Assembly (NCBI RefSeq): GCF_029961765.1
Contig: NZ_CP124681.1
Coordinates: 4,278,001-4,342,000, forward strand
Reading direction: 5' to 3'
Length of the DNA stretch: 64,000 bases
Origin: Nocardioides sp. QY071
Lineage (GTDB): Bacteria > Actinomycetota > Actinomycetes > Propionibacteriales > Nocardioidaceae
In this document: piece after piece, positions 1-11,835 of the stretch
How the letters are laid out: every line of letters starts with the position of its first letter
How positions within the stretch are numbered: the stretch's first letter is position 1
The notes under the pieces: model-generated
What the model saw: only the letters and a program-made list of their open reading frames with translations
The model's database searches: none
Told to the model about the DNA's origin: nothing
Program-made: the position numbers and the translations under genes

Positions 1-164
1 TCGCGGGACGGGGCGCTGTCGGCGGCGAGGTCGACGGAGCCGTCGGCGAGCTGCCAGGTGCGGACCTGCTCGACGGCGCCCTTCAGCGCGTGCCAGGACG
101 GATCCGCCACCACGGCGTCATCACCGGTGTCGATGCGGTCAGCGAGCGAGAGAACGTCCGTCAT
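1..164 (-). CDS. Hypothetical protein, N-terminal part only
   Basis: An open frame starts with ATG at 164 and runs off the left edge, giving 54 residues that begin MTDVLSLADRI. No stop interrupts it. A perfect palindrome lies just upstream, between this start and the kbl stop, so the gene may be the third member of the tdh-kbl unit or may have its own control. I do not recognise the family from this fragment. Confidence 0.55.
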   Translation of the reverse strand, partial: MTDVLSLADRIDTGDDAVVADPSWHALKGAVEQVRTWQLADGSVDLAADSAPSR

Positions 165-174
165 GAGACCTATT

Positions 175-195
175 GAACAGGAGATCTTCCTGTTC
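175..195. promoter_or_regulatory. Perfect inverted repeat between kbl and the next gene
   Basis: Arms gaacagga and tcctgttc flank the 5-nt spacer gatct. It lies 2 bp after the kbl stop and 10 bp before the next minus-strand start. No U-rich tract follows it on the minus strand, so an operator for the downstream gene is as likely as a terminator. Confidence 0.5.
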
Positions 196-197
196 GA

Positions 198-1378
<1,181 letters not shown>

Positions 1379-1382
<4 letters not shown>

Positions 1383-2422
1383 AGCTCCGTCCAGTCCAGC
1401 ACGACCTTGCCGACCCCGGCGGACGCCGCGATCTCGAATCCCCGCTCCCAGTCCCGCGCGGGCAGGCGGTCGGAGATGACCGACCCGATCGCCGTACGCA
1501 GCGTGCTGCTCGACTGCAGCATCGCCCCCATGGCGTTCCAGGTCTCGAACATCTCGCGACCGTAGATCCCCTTGAGGGTCAGCATGTGGGTGACGACCTT
1601 GCCCCAGTCGATCGCGAACGGCGCACTGGGCAGGCCGAGCATGGCGATCCGGCCACCGTGGTTCATGTTGTCGATCATCTGCGGCAGCGCCGACGGGGCG
1701 CCACTCATCTCGAAGCCGATGTCGAAGCCCTCACGCATGTGCAGGGCCTGCTGTACGTCGGCCACGGACCCGGTCGACACGTCGACGACCGCGTCCGCGC
1801 CCATGCCCCGGGCCAGCTCGAGGCGGGCGGGGCTGACGTCGGTGCCGACGACGTACCGCGCGCCGACGTGGCGGGCGATCGCGATGGCCATCAGCCCGAT
1901 CGGGCCGCAGCCCGTGACGAGCACGTCCTCGCCGACGAGCGGGAACGCGAGCGCGGTGTGCACGGCGTTGCCGAGCGGGTCGAAGATCGCGCCGAGGTCG
2001 GGGTCGACGTCGGGGTGGTGCACCCACACGTTGCTGGCGGGGAGGCTGAGGTACTGCGCGAACGCGCCGTCGCGCTGCACGCCCAGGCCGATCGTCCGGA
2101 TGCACATCTGGCGCCGGCCGGCGCGGCAGTTGCGGCAGGTACCGCACACGATGTGGCCCTCGCCGGACACCCGGTCGCCCACCGCGACGTCGGTGACGAG
2201 CGGGCCGACCTCGACCACCTCGCCGTAGAACTCGTGGCCGGGAGTGAGCGGCGCCCTGACCGCACCCGCGGCCCACTCGTCCCAGCGCAGGATGTGGAGG
2301 TCGGTGCCGCAGATGCCGGTGCGGAGCACCTTGATGATCACCTCGGCCGGACCGCACGTGGGGTCCGGGCGGTCGACGAGCTCGAGCCCTGGGGCCGCCT
2401 CGGCCTTGTAGAGCGCCTTCAT
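1379..2422 (-). CDS. tdh: L-threonine 3-dehydrogenase
   Basis: This 347-residue zinc MDR dehydrogenase oxidises L-threonine to 2-amino-3-ketobutyrate with NAD+. The frame stays open far upstream, but the start at 2422 (MKALYKAEAAPGLEL) fits the family length. Seen in order: catalytic zinc region GICGTDLHI, GHEFYGEV, the structural zinc loop CGTCRNCRAGRRQMC, and the nucleotide-binding GCGPIGLMAIAIA. The product feeds kbl directly downstream. A LysR gene is divergently transcribed 90 bp away and is the obvious candidate regulator. Confidence 0.94.
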
Positions 2423-2512
2423 GGGTCCATTGCATCGCCGGGAGACCGTGCAGAGCAACGGCCACTTCCTGCACCGTCCCTTAAGCAAACGCTTCACCGT
2501 AGGCTGGGCCCC
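2423..2512. promoter_or_regulatory. Divergent tdh/LysR control region
   Basis: This 90-bp gap separates two divergent starts. A short inverted repeat, aagc-aaac-gctt (2483-2494), lies just before the -10 hexamer of the LysR gene and would suit a LysR-type autoregulatory site. The repeat is short, so this is tentative. Confidence 0.35.
2500..2505 (+). promoter_or_regulatory. -10 element TAGGCT, leaderless LysR transcript
   Basis: TAGGCT ends 7 nt before the GTG at 2513 and no Shine-Dalgarno sequence is present. This spacing puts the transcription start at or next to the start codon. Confidence 0.5.
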
Positions 2513-3427
2513 GTGGAGATCCACCAGCTCACCATCCTGCGCGAGCTCGGCGCCCTCGGCAGCGTCACCGCCGTGGCCGAGTCGCTCCACGTCTCGCCGT
2601 CGGCCGTGTCGCAGCACCTGGCCGCGCTCCAGCGCCAGTTCGGTACGCCGCTCACGCGCCGCGACGGGCGGGTGCTCACCCTGACCGACGCCGGGCGGGT
2701 CCTCGCCCGGGCCGGTGCCGACGTCATCGACGCGATGGCGGCCGCGCGCGGCGCGGTCGAGGAGTTCGAGGCCGCGCCGGGCGGCACGGTGACGTTGAGC
2801 AGCTTCCACAGCGCCGGCCAGGCCGTGTTCGGCCCCCTGCTGCGCGAGCTCGGCCGCGACCCCGACGCCCCCGAGCTGCGGCTGACCGACGAGGACGTCG
2901 CTCAGCGCGACTTCCCGGCGCTGACCGCGCAGTACGACCTCGTGCTCGCCCACCGGATGGAGCACAGCCCGCCGTGGCCCACCGACGACCTGCACGTCGT
3001 CACCCTGGCCCGCGAGCCCCTCGACGTCGCCCTGCCCGCCGACCACCCGCTCGCCGCCCGCGAGCGGCTCCGCCCGCGCGACGTCGTCGGCGAGCGCTGG
3101 GTGACCAGCCGGGTCGGCTACTCCCCCGACGACGTCCTGATCGCCGTCGCCGCGCTCACCCGCCGCAACGCCGAGGTGGTCCACCGGGTCAACGACTACG
3201 GCGCCGTCGCCGCCCTCGTGGCCGCCGGCTCCGGGATCGGCCTGCTCCCGCGCTACACCTCCGCCCATCCGTACGACGACGTCGTGCTCCGCCCGCTCCA
3301 CGGACTGAGCACCAGCCGCACCATCGACGTGCTCGCTCGGCCGGAGACGCTGCGCCGCCGCTCGGCACAGCACGTCGTGCAGGCGCTGCGCCGCGTGATG
3401 GAGCGGCTCGTGGCCTCGCAGGGTTGA
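2513..3427 (+). CDS. LysR family transcriptional regulator
   Basis: This is a 304-residue protein. An N-terminal winged helix-turn-helix spans about residues 1-60, with the recognition segment SPSAVSQHLAALQRQFG, followed by a periplasmic-binding-type effector domain. The GTG at 2513 was chosen because the HTH begins immediately after it and a TANNNT hexamer lies 7 nt upstream; longer frames run into antisense tdh. It is divergent from tdh-kbl and 8 bp from the deaminase gene, so its targets probably include one or both. The effector is not evident from sequence. Confidence 0.9.
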   Translation: MEIHQLTILRELGALGSVTAVAESLHVSPSAVSQHLAALQRQFGTPLTRRDGRVLTLTDAGRVLARAGADVIDAMAAARGAVEEFEAAPGGTVTLSSFHSAGQAVFGPLLRELGRDPDAPELRLTDEDVAQRDFPALTAQYDLVLAHRMEHSPPWPTDDLHVVTLAREPLDVALPADHPLAARERLRPRDVVGERWVTSRVGYSPDDVLIAVAALTRRNAEVVHRVNDYGAVAALVAAGSGIGLLPRYTSAHPYDDVVLRPLHGLSTSRTIDVLARPETLRRRSAQHVVQALRRVMERLVASQG

Positions 3428-3435
3428 ATGACGTC

Positions 3436-3918
3436 ATGGATCTCAGTCCGGACAACGGTGGGGCCTGGTTGGCGCGTGCGGTCGAGCTGGCGACCGCGAA
3501 CGTCGCCGCCGGCGGCGGGCCCTTCGGCGCGGTGATCGTGCGGGACGGCGTCCTCGTCGCCGAGGGCCAGAACCGGGTCACCCGCGACCTCGACCCCACC
3601 GCCCACGCCGAGGTGACCGCGATCCGCGCGGCATGCACGTCGCTGGCGACCTTCGAGCTGACCGGCTGCACGCTCTACACCTCGTGCGAGCCGTGCCCGC
3701 TGTGCGTGTCCGCGTCGCTGTGGGCGCGCCTCGACCGGGTGGTGTACGCCGCCGACCGCGACGACGCCGCCCGCGGAGGGTTCGACGACCGGGCGTTCTA
3801 CGAGCTGTTCGACCGGCCGCGCTCGGAGTGGACGATGACCGTGTCCCGCGTCGCGACCCCCGACGCCGCCGCGCCCTTCGACGCCTGGCTGGCCAACGAG
3901 ACGCGCACGGCCTACTGA
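3436..3918 (+). CDS. Nucleoside deaminase, guanine deaminase-like
   Basis: This 160-residue enzyme belongs to the cytidine deaminase-like zinc superfamily. The zinc and proton-shuttle motif HAEV and the ligand pair SCEPCPLC are intact. The C-terminal segment FYELFDRPRSEW resembles that of small guanine deaminases more than tRNA adenosine deaminase TadA, so conversion of guanine to xanthine is likely. That would link it to the xanthine dehydrogenase genes about 4 kb away. It starts 8 bp after the LysR stop and is probably co-transcribed with it. Confidence 0.85.
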   Translation: MDLSPDNGGAWLARAVELATANVAAGGGPFGAVIVRDGVLVAEGQNRVTRDLDPTAHAEVTAIRAACTSLATFELTGCTLYTSCEPCPLCVSASLWARLDRVVYAADRDDAARGGFDDRAFYELFDRPRSEWTMTVSRVATPDAAAPFDAWLANETRTAY

Positions 3919-3949
3919 CCCGTTGACCTGCCGCGAACTCACCGTGGGG

Positions 3950-4483
3950 TCAGGCGAGCACGGCGACGGTGATGACAGTCACGAGGAGCGCGAGGAGCAG
4001 GCCGGCCACGAAGCCGACGCTCAGCAGGACGCCGTAGCCGACCCGACGTACCTGCCCACCCTGCTGCCTCAGTGTCGCCAGGAACTGGGGACCTCCCTGG
4101 CGGGCGAAGGCGGCGGCATCCGCGGCGACGTTGCCGGCCCGGGCCGCCGTGCTGGTGCCGTGGACGACCTCCGCCCCCGCGAGGCCGGCGACGGATCCGG
4201 TGGCCGCCAGGCCGGACCCGACGACCGGGCCGTGCGGCCGGGCGAGCACCGGGTACGCCGTCCCGGCGACCGTGACGGTGATCCGCTGCGCGGCGGAGGA
4301 GATCCGCGCCTGCCGGACCGGGACCCGGAAGACGTCGACGAAGCCCGTCGGGCTCTGGCCCGGTGCGAGCAGCGCGACCCGGCCGTCCTCGACGACCAGC
4401 CAGGCCGGTACGCCGCCGAACGTGCCGGGTGCCATCCAGTGGCCCTGGAAGGCGGCACGGGGCTGCGGGTAGGCGGCGTTCAT
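3950..4483 (-). CDS. Hypothetical protein with a C-terminal membrane segment
   Basis: This 177-residue protein has a soluble N-terminal region and a single strongly hydrophobic segment at its extreme C terminus (about residues 150-175, GVLLSVGFVAGLLLALLVTV), suggesting a tail-anchored protein. Its ATG overlaps the stop of the transglutaminase-like gene by 4 bp, so it is the last gene of a three-gene coupled unit. I do not recognise a domain. Confidence 0.8.
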   Translation of the reverse strand: MNAAYPQPRAAFQGHWMAPGTFGGVPAWLVVEDGRVALLAPGQSPTGFVDVFRVPVRQARISSAAQRITVTVAGTAYPVLARPHGPVVGSGLAATGSVAGLAGAEVVHGTSTAARAGNVAADAAAFARQGGPQFLATLRQQGGQVRRVGYGVLLSVGFVAGLLLALLVTVITVAVLA

Positions 4484-6612
4484 CGGGTGGCGTACTGGCT
4501 GAGGTAGGCGTCTGACATCCAGGTGTCGCGCTCGGTGCGCAGGGCGTCGCCGGTGAACTGCGCGTCGCGGATCAGCAGGTACTTGGTGCCCCACTGGGGG
4601 TTCCACCCTCCGCGCGGGTCGTTCCAGGTGACGTCGACCGCGCGCCAGCTGTCGCCGACCTTGACCTTGTTCCACGCGTGCCCGCCGCCGTCGGCCAGCT
4701 CGCCCGAGACGACGACCGACTCGATGCCCGCCTCCTCGGCGAGGGTCTGGAAGGCGTAGGCGTAGCTCATGCACACGCCGGTGCCGCTGACCAGGATCCC
4801 GTCGGTCTCCCAGGCGTAGCGGAAGTTCGCCGGGGTGTCGGAGCGGTACTTGCCCGGCGACGCGTCGATCGCGGCGTGGTCGTAGTCGGCGTTGTCCACG
4901 AGGTAGCGGTTGATGGCCGCCACCTTGTCGGACACGCTCATCCCGGCGGAGATCTGGCTCTTCACGACCTCCTCGGCCCGGTCGGCGATCTTCTTCTGCC
5001 GCGACTGCAGCTCCGCCACGGAGTACGCCGCCTCGACCTGGATCACGGTGCCGTCGAACGAGAACGTGTCGAAGTACGCCAGGGCGTAGGGGTTCTGGTA
5101 GACCGCCTCGCTCAACGCGTCCTGGACGTCGGGCAGGCCCGGCTGGTCGGCGAACTCGGAGATGTCGATGGCCGTGGAGCCCGCGATCAGCTGCCCGGCG
5201 ATGAACTTCGTGAGCTCGTTGCTGCCGAACACCGGGTAGTCCGGCGGGGGCAGCTCGGGGGCCGGCTTCTTGGGCAGGTCGGCGCGGATCACGATGCCCG
5301 CCTCGTCCAGTCCGGCGAGCGGGTAGTCGCGCTGCGCGCGCTCGTTGAACGTCGCGACGGCGGCGTCGATGTCGTCGACGGCAGCGACGGGGATGCGGAC
5401 CGGATCCACCAGCCGAGTCCCCCGGCCCCGCAGCGGGACCACCCAGTCGTCCCCGTCGCGGGTCACCTCGGCCCGGTCGACGCTCGCACCGGTCGCCCGG
5501 GTCGAGCCGTCGATGGAGACGAACAGGAACCGGCTCGGCAGCGCCGCGAGGCCCTGCCCGGCGAGGTCGGCTCCCTGGTCCCACTTCCGGTCCGACCGGA
5601 CCGGAAGGGTCTCGAGGCCGTTGAAGTCGATCGGTGTCGCGACCGACGGCTTGCGGTCGACGACCGCGACGACACCGAGCCTGGCGTCGATCTTCTCGGG
5701 GACCAGCTGTGGCAGGGACGCCTGGGTCGACCCGTCGACCGTGGTCAGCTTCAGTACGTCGTTCTGGGTGCAGCTGTGGAGGCACTTCTTCGTCGTGGCC
5801 GACGACCACGTCGCCTCGGTCGTGCGGCCGAGCACCTGCACGGTGTCGTCGAGGTCGGCACGCCGCTGCTCCAGGACGACGAGGTACTCGCTCGCGCCCT
5901 CGACCGGGGTCCACTCCAGCAGCGCGTCGCCGTCGGGGGTCACCGTCGAGGTGACCTGCGCCGGCGCGGTGGCCTCGGAGACGAAGTCGACCTGCGTGAC
6001 GAGCGGTCGCGGCCGCTTCGTGCCGTCGGGCGTGAGGTACTGCACGACGTACACGTGCGGGTTGAGGTTCCAGAACGTGCCGAGGTCGGCCAGCGTGCCC
6101 TTCACCTCGCCGTCCCGGCGCGTGATGTGGGACCGCTGAAGGCGCACCGGTGAGATGGCCAGGTGCGGGTCGTCGTCGGGGGAGGTCACGTCCGGCAGGA
6201 TCATGACCGGCACCGGCTTGGTCAGCGCCGCGTCGGCGTACACCTCGATCTTGCCGGGGTCGCCCTGCCAGGGATCCTTGGCGTCGGCGTCGTAGGTCGC
6301 CGCGATGCTCAGGTCGGCATCGGTGCCGACACCGGTGACGGCCATCGAGTAGTCGTAGCCCGGTACCGCACTTTCGACGTCGGCGGTCGTCGGGAGCTCG
6401 GCACGGGAGTCCTCGAGCAGCCGCTCCCGCAGCGCCTCCGACCGGCTCTTCCGGTCCTCCCGCTCCTCGCCGTCGTCGCCGAGCACCAGCACCACGGTGA
6501 GACCGACGACCAGGACGATCACGAGACCGAGCGAGCCGAGGACGGCAAGCCAGGGGAAGCGACGTCGCGGAGCCGGGGCGGGCCAGCCCGGCGGGTGGGG
6601 AGCCGACATCAC
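4480..6612 (-). CDS. Membrane-anchored transglutaminase-like protein
   Basis: This 710-residue protein has a Pro-rich cytoplasmic start, one transmembrane helix (about residues 20-46) and a long extracytoplasmic region. The C-terminal 150 residues form a transglutaminase/protease-like fold with the expected triad: Cys in SGTGVCMSYAYAF, His in GGGHAWNKVKV and Asp in AVDVTWND. Such domains act as cysteine peptidases or crosslinkers outside the cell; the substrate here is unknown. The middle part, including LEWTPVEGASEYLVVLEQ, resembles a fibronectin type III-like segment. It begins 4 bp after the preceding gene and overlaps the next, so the three are one unit. Confidence 0.88.
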   Translation of the reverse strand: MMSAPHPPGWPAPAPRRRFPWLAVLGSLGLVIVLVVGLTVVLVLGDDGEEREDRKSRSEALRERLLEDSRAELPTTADVESAVPGYDYSMAVTGVGTDADLSIAATYDADAKDPWQGDPGKIEVYADAALTKPVPVMILPDVTSPDDDPHLAISPVRLQRSHITRRDGEVKGTLADLGTFWNLNPHVYVVQYLTPDGTKRPRPLVTQVDFVSEATAPAQVTSTVTPDGDALLEWTPVEGASEYLVVLEQRRADLDDTVQVLGRTTEATWSSATTKKCLHSCTQNDVLKLTTVDGSTQASLPQLVPEKIDARLGVVAVVDRKPSVATPIDFNGLETLPVRSDRKWDQGADLAGQGLAALPSRFLFVSIDGSTRATGASVDRAEVTRDGDDWVVPLRGRGTRLVDPVRIPVAAVDDIDAAVATFNERAQRDYPLAGLDEAGIVIRADLPKKPAPELPPPDYPVFGSNELTKFIAGQLIAGSTAIDISEFADQPGLPDVQDALSEAVYQNPYALAYFDTFSFDGTVIQVEAAYSVAELQSRQKKIADRAEEVVKSQISAGMSVSDKVAAINRYLVDNADYDHAAIDASPGKYRSDTPANFRYAWETDGILVSGTGVCMSYAYAFQTLAEEAGIESVVVSGELADGGGHAWNKVKVGDSWRAVDVTWNDPRGGWNPQWGTKYLLIRDAQFTGDALRTERDTWMSDAYLSQYATR

Positions 6613-6616
6613 TCCA

Positions 6617-7234
6617 TCACTCCTCGTCCATCCAGCTGGGCGTGTTGAGGGTCGGCGCCGTGATCTTCGGTACCGGCTGGTTCCCCCGGTCGGGGAAGGT
6701 GTCCTGGCACTCCTCGAGAACAGCGCGCTGCGCGTCCTGGATCTCGGTGTGCTGGGCCGTGAGATCGTCCGGCAGGGTGGTCTCGGGGTACTCGCCCCGG
6801 CTCAGCGCATCCTCGGCGGCCTGCTTCCACTCCCGAAGCGCCCGATAGTAGGAGACCTTGACGGTGGCCTCCTGCTCCACCAGCGCCGCGACGTCGTCGT
6901 CGGTGATGTCGGCGAGCGCCGCGTCGTACAGCTCCTGCACCTTGTCGGGGTCGAACTCGGTGGCCGCCCAGATCTCGCTGCTCAGCACCACGTCCGTGTA
7001 GACCTCGCACGACGCCTCGTGCGCGCCACCGGCGTCGCCGGCCGAGTCGCCCGAGCCGTCGGAGTCGTCACCGCGGACGACGAGGGCGACGATGCCGATC
7101 ACGCCCAGGACCAGCACCAGCCCGACCGCCAGCAGCGCGATGGTCAGTCCGGTGCGGCTGCGCTTCGGCGGGGGGCCGGACGGCGCCGCCCAGGTCTGGG
7201 CATGCGGGGGCGGGGGCGGCGGGGGGTAGCTCAT
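6617..7234 (-). CDS. Pro-rich single-pass membrane protein
   Basis: This 205-residue protein begins with a run of prolines, continues through a basic stretch (KRSRTG) into one transmembrane helix (about residues 29-53), and ends in an acidic extracytoplasmic domain of about 150 residues. The helical outer domain contains two cysteines (EASCEVY and LEECQDTF) that could pair. The architecture matches the N terminus of the next gene product, 4 bp downstream, suggesting both sit together in the membrane. The family is not recognised. Confidence 0.8.
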   Translation of the reverse strand: MSYPPPPPPPHAQTWAAPSGPPPKRSRTGLTIALLAVGLVLVLGVIGIVALVVRGDDSDGSGDSAGDAGGAHEASCEVYTDVVLSSEIWAATEFDPDKVQELYDAALADITDDDVAALVEQEATVKVSYYRALREWKQAAEDALSRGEYPETTLPDDLTAQHTEIQDAQRAVLEECQDTFPDRGNQPVPKITAPTLNTPSWMDEE

Positions 7235-7316
7235 GGCGGGGCCGGGTCCTTACGCGCGACGGGGCGGCCCGCGTTCTCAGCAAGCCATCTCAACGCTGTT
7301 GAACCTAACCTGTCGC

Positions 7317-8129
7317 TCACGCCTCCAAACGCGCGGCGCCGCTGGTCGTGAGCAACTCCACAGCAACCGCCAGCGCGATCCGGGCCGGCTTTTTGCCGCT
7401 CACCGCCGGGTCGCCGATCGGCGTGTGCACGCGGGCGATGGCGGTCGCGTCGTGGCCGAGCCCGGCGAGCCGGGCCCGGAAGCGGGTCCACTTGGCGCTG
7501 GAGCCGATCAGCCCGATCGAGCCGGGTACGTCGGAGCGGAGCAGCGCGTCGAGCAGGGCGAGGTCCTCCGCGTGGTCGTGGGTGAGGACGAGGACATCGG
7601 TGCCGACGGGCAGGTCAGCGACGACGAGCTCGGGCAGCACGGGCACCCGGTGCACCCGTACGTCGGCCGGCCCGGTGAGCACGGGGGCCAGGCGGTCGTC
7701 GGCGAGCTGGTCGGCGCGGGAGTCGACGAGGTGCAGCTCGAGGTCGTGGCGGCTGAGCAGCAGGGCCAGCTCGAGCCCGACGTGGCCCATCCCGAAGACC
7801 GCGACCGATCTCCGGACCGGCACGGGCTCGTAGAGGAGCCTCACCTGCCCGCCGCAGCACTGCACGCCGTGCTCCGTCGGCGCCCGGTCGGAGAGGTCGT
7901 GCGTCTGCGTGGTCGCGCAGGTGGCAGCGTCGCGCAGCAGCACCCGCGCCCGTCGTACGGCGGTCTCCTCGAGGTTCCCGCCGCCGATGCTCCCCCACGT
8001 CCGGTCGGCCGCCACGACCAGCTTGGCGCCGGCCGCGCGCGGGGCGTGGCCGCGGACCTCCGCGATCGTCACGATCACGCCCGGGGTCCGCGTGGCGCGG
8101 AGGTGCTGGAGCGCGCGCAGCCAGTCCAT
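7317..8129 (-). CDS. xdhC: XdhC family molybdenum hydroxylase maturation factor
   Basis: This 270-residue protein matches XdhC/CoxI factors, which bind molybdenum cofactor and help sulfurate and insert it into xanthine dehydrogenase. The N-terminal part carries GSIGGGNLEE and GVQCCGGQVRLLYEP; the C-terminal part has a Rossmann-like segment VAVFGMGHVGLELALLL. Start 8129 (MDWLRALQHL) sits 2 bp after the xdhB stop; an in-frame start at 8159 would overlap xdhB. It is the last gene of the xdhA-xdhB-xdhC unit. Confidence 0.9.
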   Translation of the reverse strand: MDWLRALQHLRATRTPGVIVTIAEVRGHAPRAAGAKLVVAADRTWGSIGGGNLEETAVRRARVLLRDAATCATTQTHDLSDRAPTEHGVQCCGGQVRLLYEPVPVRRSVAVFGMGHVGLELALLLSRHDLELHLVDSRADQLADDRLAPVLTGPADVRVHRVPVLPELVVADLPVGTDVLVLTHDHAEDLALLDALLRSDVPGSIGLIGSSAKWTRFRARLAGLGHDATAIARVHTPIGDPAVSGKKPARIALAVAVELLTTSGAARLEA

Positions 8130-8131
8130 GC

Positions 8132-10374
8132 TCAGCTCCTGACCCGCTCGATCGCCCACCAGACCGCCTCGGGTGTCGCCGGGGAGGCCAGCTCGACCGA
8201 CCTGCTGGTTGAGCCTGTCGAAACCCCGAAGGCGGCGACCGCGTCGCGCAGCGCCTCGCGCACGGAGAACGCGAGCATCAGCGGCGGCTCACCGACGGCC
8301 TTGGAGCCGTAGACCACGCCGTCCTCGGTGGCCCGTTCGAGCAGCGCGACCCGCAGGTCGGCAGGGAGCTCGGACAGGCTCGGCAGCTTGTACGTCGACG
8401 CGGACTGCGTCGCGAGCCTCCCCCGATGGGGGCCGTCCGAACTGTCCCAGCGCAGGTCCTCGAGGGTCAGCCAGCCCACGCCCTGCAGGAACCCGCCCTC
8501 GACCTGGCCGAGGTCGACCAGCGGGGAGAGGCTGTCGCCGACGTCGTGGACGATGTCGACCCGGCGCACGGCGTACGCACCGGTGAATCCGTCGACCTCG
8601 ACCTCGGCGGCGGCGACACCGTAGGCGAAGTACTTGAACGGGTGACCGGTCATCGTGGTCGCGTCCCAGGACAGGCCCTCGGTGCGGTAGAAGCCGGCGG
8701 CCCAGAGCTGGACCCGGTCGAGGTAGGCCGTCCGCACGACGTCCTGCCAGGACGCGTCCTCGCCGAGGCGGGCCCGCACGGGAGCGATCCGCGCCAGGAT
8801 CTGGTCGCAGGCGTCCTTGACCGCGGCGCCGTTGAGGTCCGCGCCGGAGCTGGCAGCGGTGGCCGAGGTGTTGGGCACCTTGTCGGTGCGGGTCGGTGCG
8901 AGCCGGACGCGCTCGACCGGCAGGTCGAGCGCGGTGGCGGCGACCTGCAGCATCTTCGTGTGGAGCCCTTGGCCCATCTCGGTGCCGCCGTGGTTGATCA
9001 GCACCGAGCCGTCCTTGTAGACGTGCACGAGGGCGCCCGCCTGGTTGAAGGACGTGAAGTTGAACGAGATGCCGAACTTCACCGGCGTGATCGCCAGACC
9101 CCGCTTGGAATGGGGGCTCCCGGCGTTGTGACGCTCGACCTCCTTGCGTCGCACGGCGTACTCACTGGTGTCGAGGACCTGCTGCCAGGCGCGGTCGAGG
9201 CGCTCGGCGTGCCGCACCGGCTGTCCGTACGGGGTGGCCTGGCCCTCGACGTAGAAGTTGCGGCGGCGCAGCTCCTCGGGCGCCAGGCCGAGCAGGGGCG
9301 CGCACCGACCGAGGACGTCCTCGATGACGAGCATCCCCTGGGGGCCGCCGAAGCCGCGGAACGCGGTCTGGGAGGTGGTGTGAGTGCGGGCGATCCGGCC
9401 GGCGACCCGGACGTGCGGGACCCAGTACGCGTTGTCGATGTGGCACAGCGCCCGCGAGAGCACGGGCTCGGAGAGGTCGAGGCTCCAGCCGCCGTCGGAG
9501 GTGAGCGTCGCGTCGAGCGCCTGCAGCCGGCCGTCGTCGTCGAAGCCGACCCTCCACGTGGCGTGGAAGCCGTGCCTCTTGCCGCTCATGGTCATGTCCT
9601 GCTGGCGGGTGAGCCGCACCCGCACCGGGCGGCCGGTGAGGGTGGCGCCGAGGGCCGCGACGGCGGCGTACCCGTGGGGTTGCATCTCCTTGCCGCCGAA
9701 CCCGCCGCCCATCCGCAGGCACTGCACGGTCACCTGGTGGCTGGCCAGGCCGAGCACGTGGGCGACGATCTCCTGGGTCTCGGTGGGGTGCTGGGTGCTG
9801 GCTTGCACGAACACCTGGCCGTCGTCGTCGACCTGGGCGAAGGACGCATGTGTCTCGAGGTAGAAGTGCTCCTGGCCGGCGAGCTCGGTCACGCCCTCGA
9901 AGACCCGCGTGCTGGCAGCGAGTCCGGCCTCGACGTCGCCGCGCTCCATGGTCGGCCGCGCGCCCTGGAACGAGCCGGCGGCGATGGCGTCGGCGAGCGT
10001 GACGAGGGACGGCAGGTCGTCGTACGACACGTCGACGGACTCCGCGCCGAGGCGGGCGGCCTCGAGCGTCTCGCCGAGCACCCACGCGACCGCCTGGCCG
10101 TGGAACATCACCTCGTCGGGGAACAGCGGCTCGTCGTGCTTGGTGCCGGAGTCGTTGACGCCGGGGACGTCGGCCGCGGTCAGGACCCGCACCACACCGG
10201 GGATCCGGTACGCCGGCCGCGGGTCGAGGTGCGTGATCCGGGCGTGCGCGTGGGGCGCCTGGACCGGGTGGGCGTGCAGGACGCCGGGCGCGCGCAGGGC
10301 GAGGTCGTCGGTGTAGAGCGCGCGGCCGGTGACGTGGAGGGCCGCGGCCTCGTGGGGGCGCGCCTCGCCGACGC

Positions 10375-10378
<4 letters not shown>
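8132..10378 (-). CDS. xdhB: Xanthine dehydrogenase, molybdopterin-binding subunit
   Basis: This 748-residue subunit carries the molybdenum site that hydroxylates hypoxanthine and xanthine to urate. Landmarks are GGGFGGKEMQPHGYAAVAAL, AFRGFGGPQGMLVIEDVLG, and the catalytic glutamate region KAVGEPPLMLAFSV near the C terminus. Its start overlaps the xdhA stop by 4 bp. The last 35 residues are odd: an interspersed palindromic repeat is read in frame (residues about 718-724), giving the low-complexity string GVSTGSTSRSVE. Selenate, nicotinate or related xanthine oxidase-family substrates cannot be excluded, but the split into XdhA/B/C fits xanthine. Confidence 0.93.
8207..8225. repeat. Short palindromic repeat inside xdhB
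   Basis: The sequence ggttgagcctgtcgaaacc has complementary ends (ggtt/aacc, with further partial pairing) and resembles the other ggttgag...cgaaacc elements in this window. It is read in frame in the xdhB C terminus without a stop. Confidence 0.6.
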
Positions 10379-11778
<1,400 letters not shown>

Positions 11779-11786
11779 CACTGCCA

Positions 11787-11792
11787 ACGTTA
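11787..11792 (-). promoter_or_regulatory. -10 element TAACGT for xdhABC
   Basis: Reading the minus strand, TAACGT is followed by 8 nt and then the xdhA ATG. The spacing suggests a leaderless or nearly leaderless operon transcript. Confidence 0.4.
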
Positions 11793-11835
11793 GGTCATGG
11801 AGCCACCGGGAAGGGGCGGGTTGCGCGACCCCGGC

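Noticed and set aside
1586..2512. Upstream extension of the LysR gene into the tdh region
   Set aside because: The HTH begins right after the GTG at 2513; upstream sequence is antisense to tdh and has no homology to LysR proteins.
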